A DNA stretch of 13,073 nt. Origin: Erysipelotrichia bacterium (GTDB taxonomy: Bacteria > Bacillota_I > Bacilli_A > Erysipelotrichales > Erysipelotrichaceae). The notes beneath the pieces are model-generated. The model did not search any database, was not told the origin of the DNA, and saw only the letters and a list, made by a program, of their open reading frames with translations. This document shows, in pieces, positions 12,555 through 13,073 of this stretch. Position 1 is the first letter of the stretch, and each line of letters opens with the position of its first letter. The translations under genes and the position numbers were made by a program. The stretch spans positions 1 through 13,073 of the forward strand of contig SAAR01000068.1 in assembly GCA_009916335.1 (NCBI GenBank), written 5' to 3'.

Positions 12555-13073
12555 TTGAACAAATTTCTATTATTGCTGATGGTCTTGATTGTTTCGTTTA
12601 CATATGCAGAATCATTCGACCAGTCAAAGAAAATCCTAAAAAATATATACACAGACCATCAAACTACTTTTTATTGTGGCTGTAACTACACCTACGAGAA
12701 CCAAGGCAATATGATTGACCGTAAGAGCTGTGGTTATATTCCTCGTAATGCTATAACTAAAAAAGGTAATTCCAATGAAAGAGCAAGACGAATAGAGTGG
12801 GAACATGTAATGCCTGCTGAAAACTTTGGTAAGCATCTATCTTGTTGGCGTGAAGGTGGCAGAAAAGCATGTCAGAAAGACCCTTTATTTCAAAAGATGG
12901 AAGCAGATATGATGAATCTTGTGCCTGCTATTGGAGAACTCAATGGTGACCGTTCTAACTACCGTTATGGAGCTAATGAGCCAAAGATAGGACAATACGG
13001 ACAATGTAACTTTGAAGTTGATTTTGAAGCCAATAGAGCCTATGTAAAACCTGAGATAAGAGGCGATATTGCA
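12555..13073 (+). CDS. Secreted endonuclease I (EndA/NucM/Dns family), 3' end outside window
   Basis: The frame is open for 173 codons to the window edge. A signal peptide at 1-18 (NKFLLLLMVLIVSFTYA) precedes an endonuclease I domain. The beta-beta-alpha-metal active site is visible as RRIEWEHVMPAENFG (E83, catalytic H84) and NLVPAIGELNGDRSNYRYG (N121-G139, with N130 the expected Mg2+ ligand). Six further cysteines (41, 43, 59, 97, 106 and one near 149) match the disulfide-rich periplasmic members. The enzyme cuts double-stranded DNA without sequence specificity in the periplasm or outside the cell. The start is TTG at 12555 with TAGGA at 12543-12547; the first in-frame ATG (12579) would destroy the signal peptide. 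The missing C-terminus is probably about 50-80 residues, judged from the family's usual length. Family assignment is firm. Confidence 0.88.
   Translation, partial: MNKFLLLLMVLIVSFTYAESFDQSKKILKNIYTDHQTTFYCGCNYTYENQGNMIDRKSCGYIPRNAITKKGNSNERARRIEWEHVMPAENFGKHLSCWREGGRKACQKDPLFQKMEADMMNLVPAIGELNGDRSNYRYGANEPKIGQYGQCNFEVDFEANRAYVKPEIRGDIA

Noticed and set aside
12636..12836. Reverse-strand frame opposite endonuclease I
   Set aside because: The forward frame carries the endonuclease I active-site motifs and is open to the window end; the reverse frame is a shadow.
1..13073. CRISPR array, tRNA, rRNA, transposon ends or attachment site
   Set aside because: No regularly spaced repeats, cloverleaf-like segments, transposase motifs or flanking direct repeats were seen.

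Overview
The window is AT-rich, tightly packed and coded almost wholly on the + strand. Codon use, near-perfect TATAAT boxes without a visible -35, and the general look of the proteins suggest an epsilonproteobacterium (Campylobacterota, perhaps a Sulfurospirillum- or Arcobacter-like organism). This placement is an inference from style, not from a marker gene. No rRNA, tRNA, CRISPR array, transposase or integrase was seen.

Left flank (1-3234). The window opens inside a Deg/HtrA-type serine protease of the plant Deg9-like kind; only the end of the protease domain and the PDZ part are present. A small HD-domain putative phosphohydrolase follows. Next come two very small tandem genes that each consist of little more than a sigma-70 region 4.2 helix-turn-helix, with a clear -10 box in front of the first. 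A 428-residue all-helical repeat protein of unknown function follows, also with a clear -10 box in front.

Centre (3363-10943). A single operon encodes a complete tellurium-resistance-type (Ter) stress module: a DUF475/TerC-superfamily membrane protein, a TerD protein, a TerY-like VWA protein, a second TerD-family protein (TerZ-like insert), a second TerY-like VWA protein, a third VWA protein with a C-terminal zinc-binding region, a PP2C phosphatase with an Ig-like N-terminal extension, and an atypical protein kinase with a zinc ribbon and a possible FHA-like tail. The last three genes form the TerY-phosphorylation (TerY-P) triad already recognised by comparative genomics. Gene gaps run from -1 to 16 bases. 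In the likely working model, TerD proteins bind Ca2+ and assemble under the membrane with the TerC-type protein, the VWA proteins act as metal-dependent (MIDAS) adaptors, and the kinase/phosphatase pair switches the assembly.

Right flank (10970-13073). Five small or partial genes follow: a secreted 115-residue protein with two cysteines (26 bases after the kinase, perhaps the operon's last gene), a 47-residue single-span membrane peptide, a HAD-IB phosphatase, a second small secreted two-cysteine protein, and the start of a secreted endonuclease I cut by the window end. Whether this flank belongs to the Ter system is open.

The most interesting points are the shared PPPPPE tails on two of the VWA proteins, the Ig-like domain on an apparently cytoplasmic phosphatase, the kinase without an obvious VAIK lysine, the tandem sigma-4-only proteins, and the chain of small secreted proteins ending in endonuclease I next to a Ter operon.
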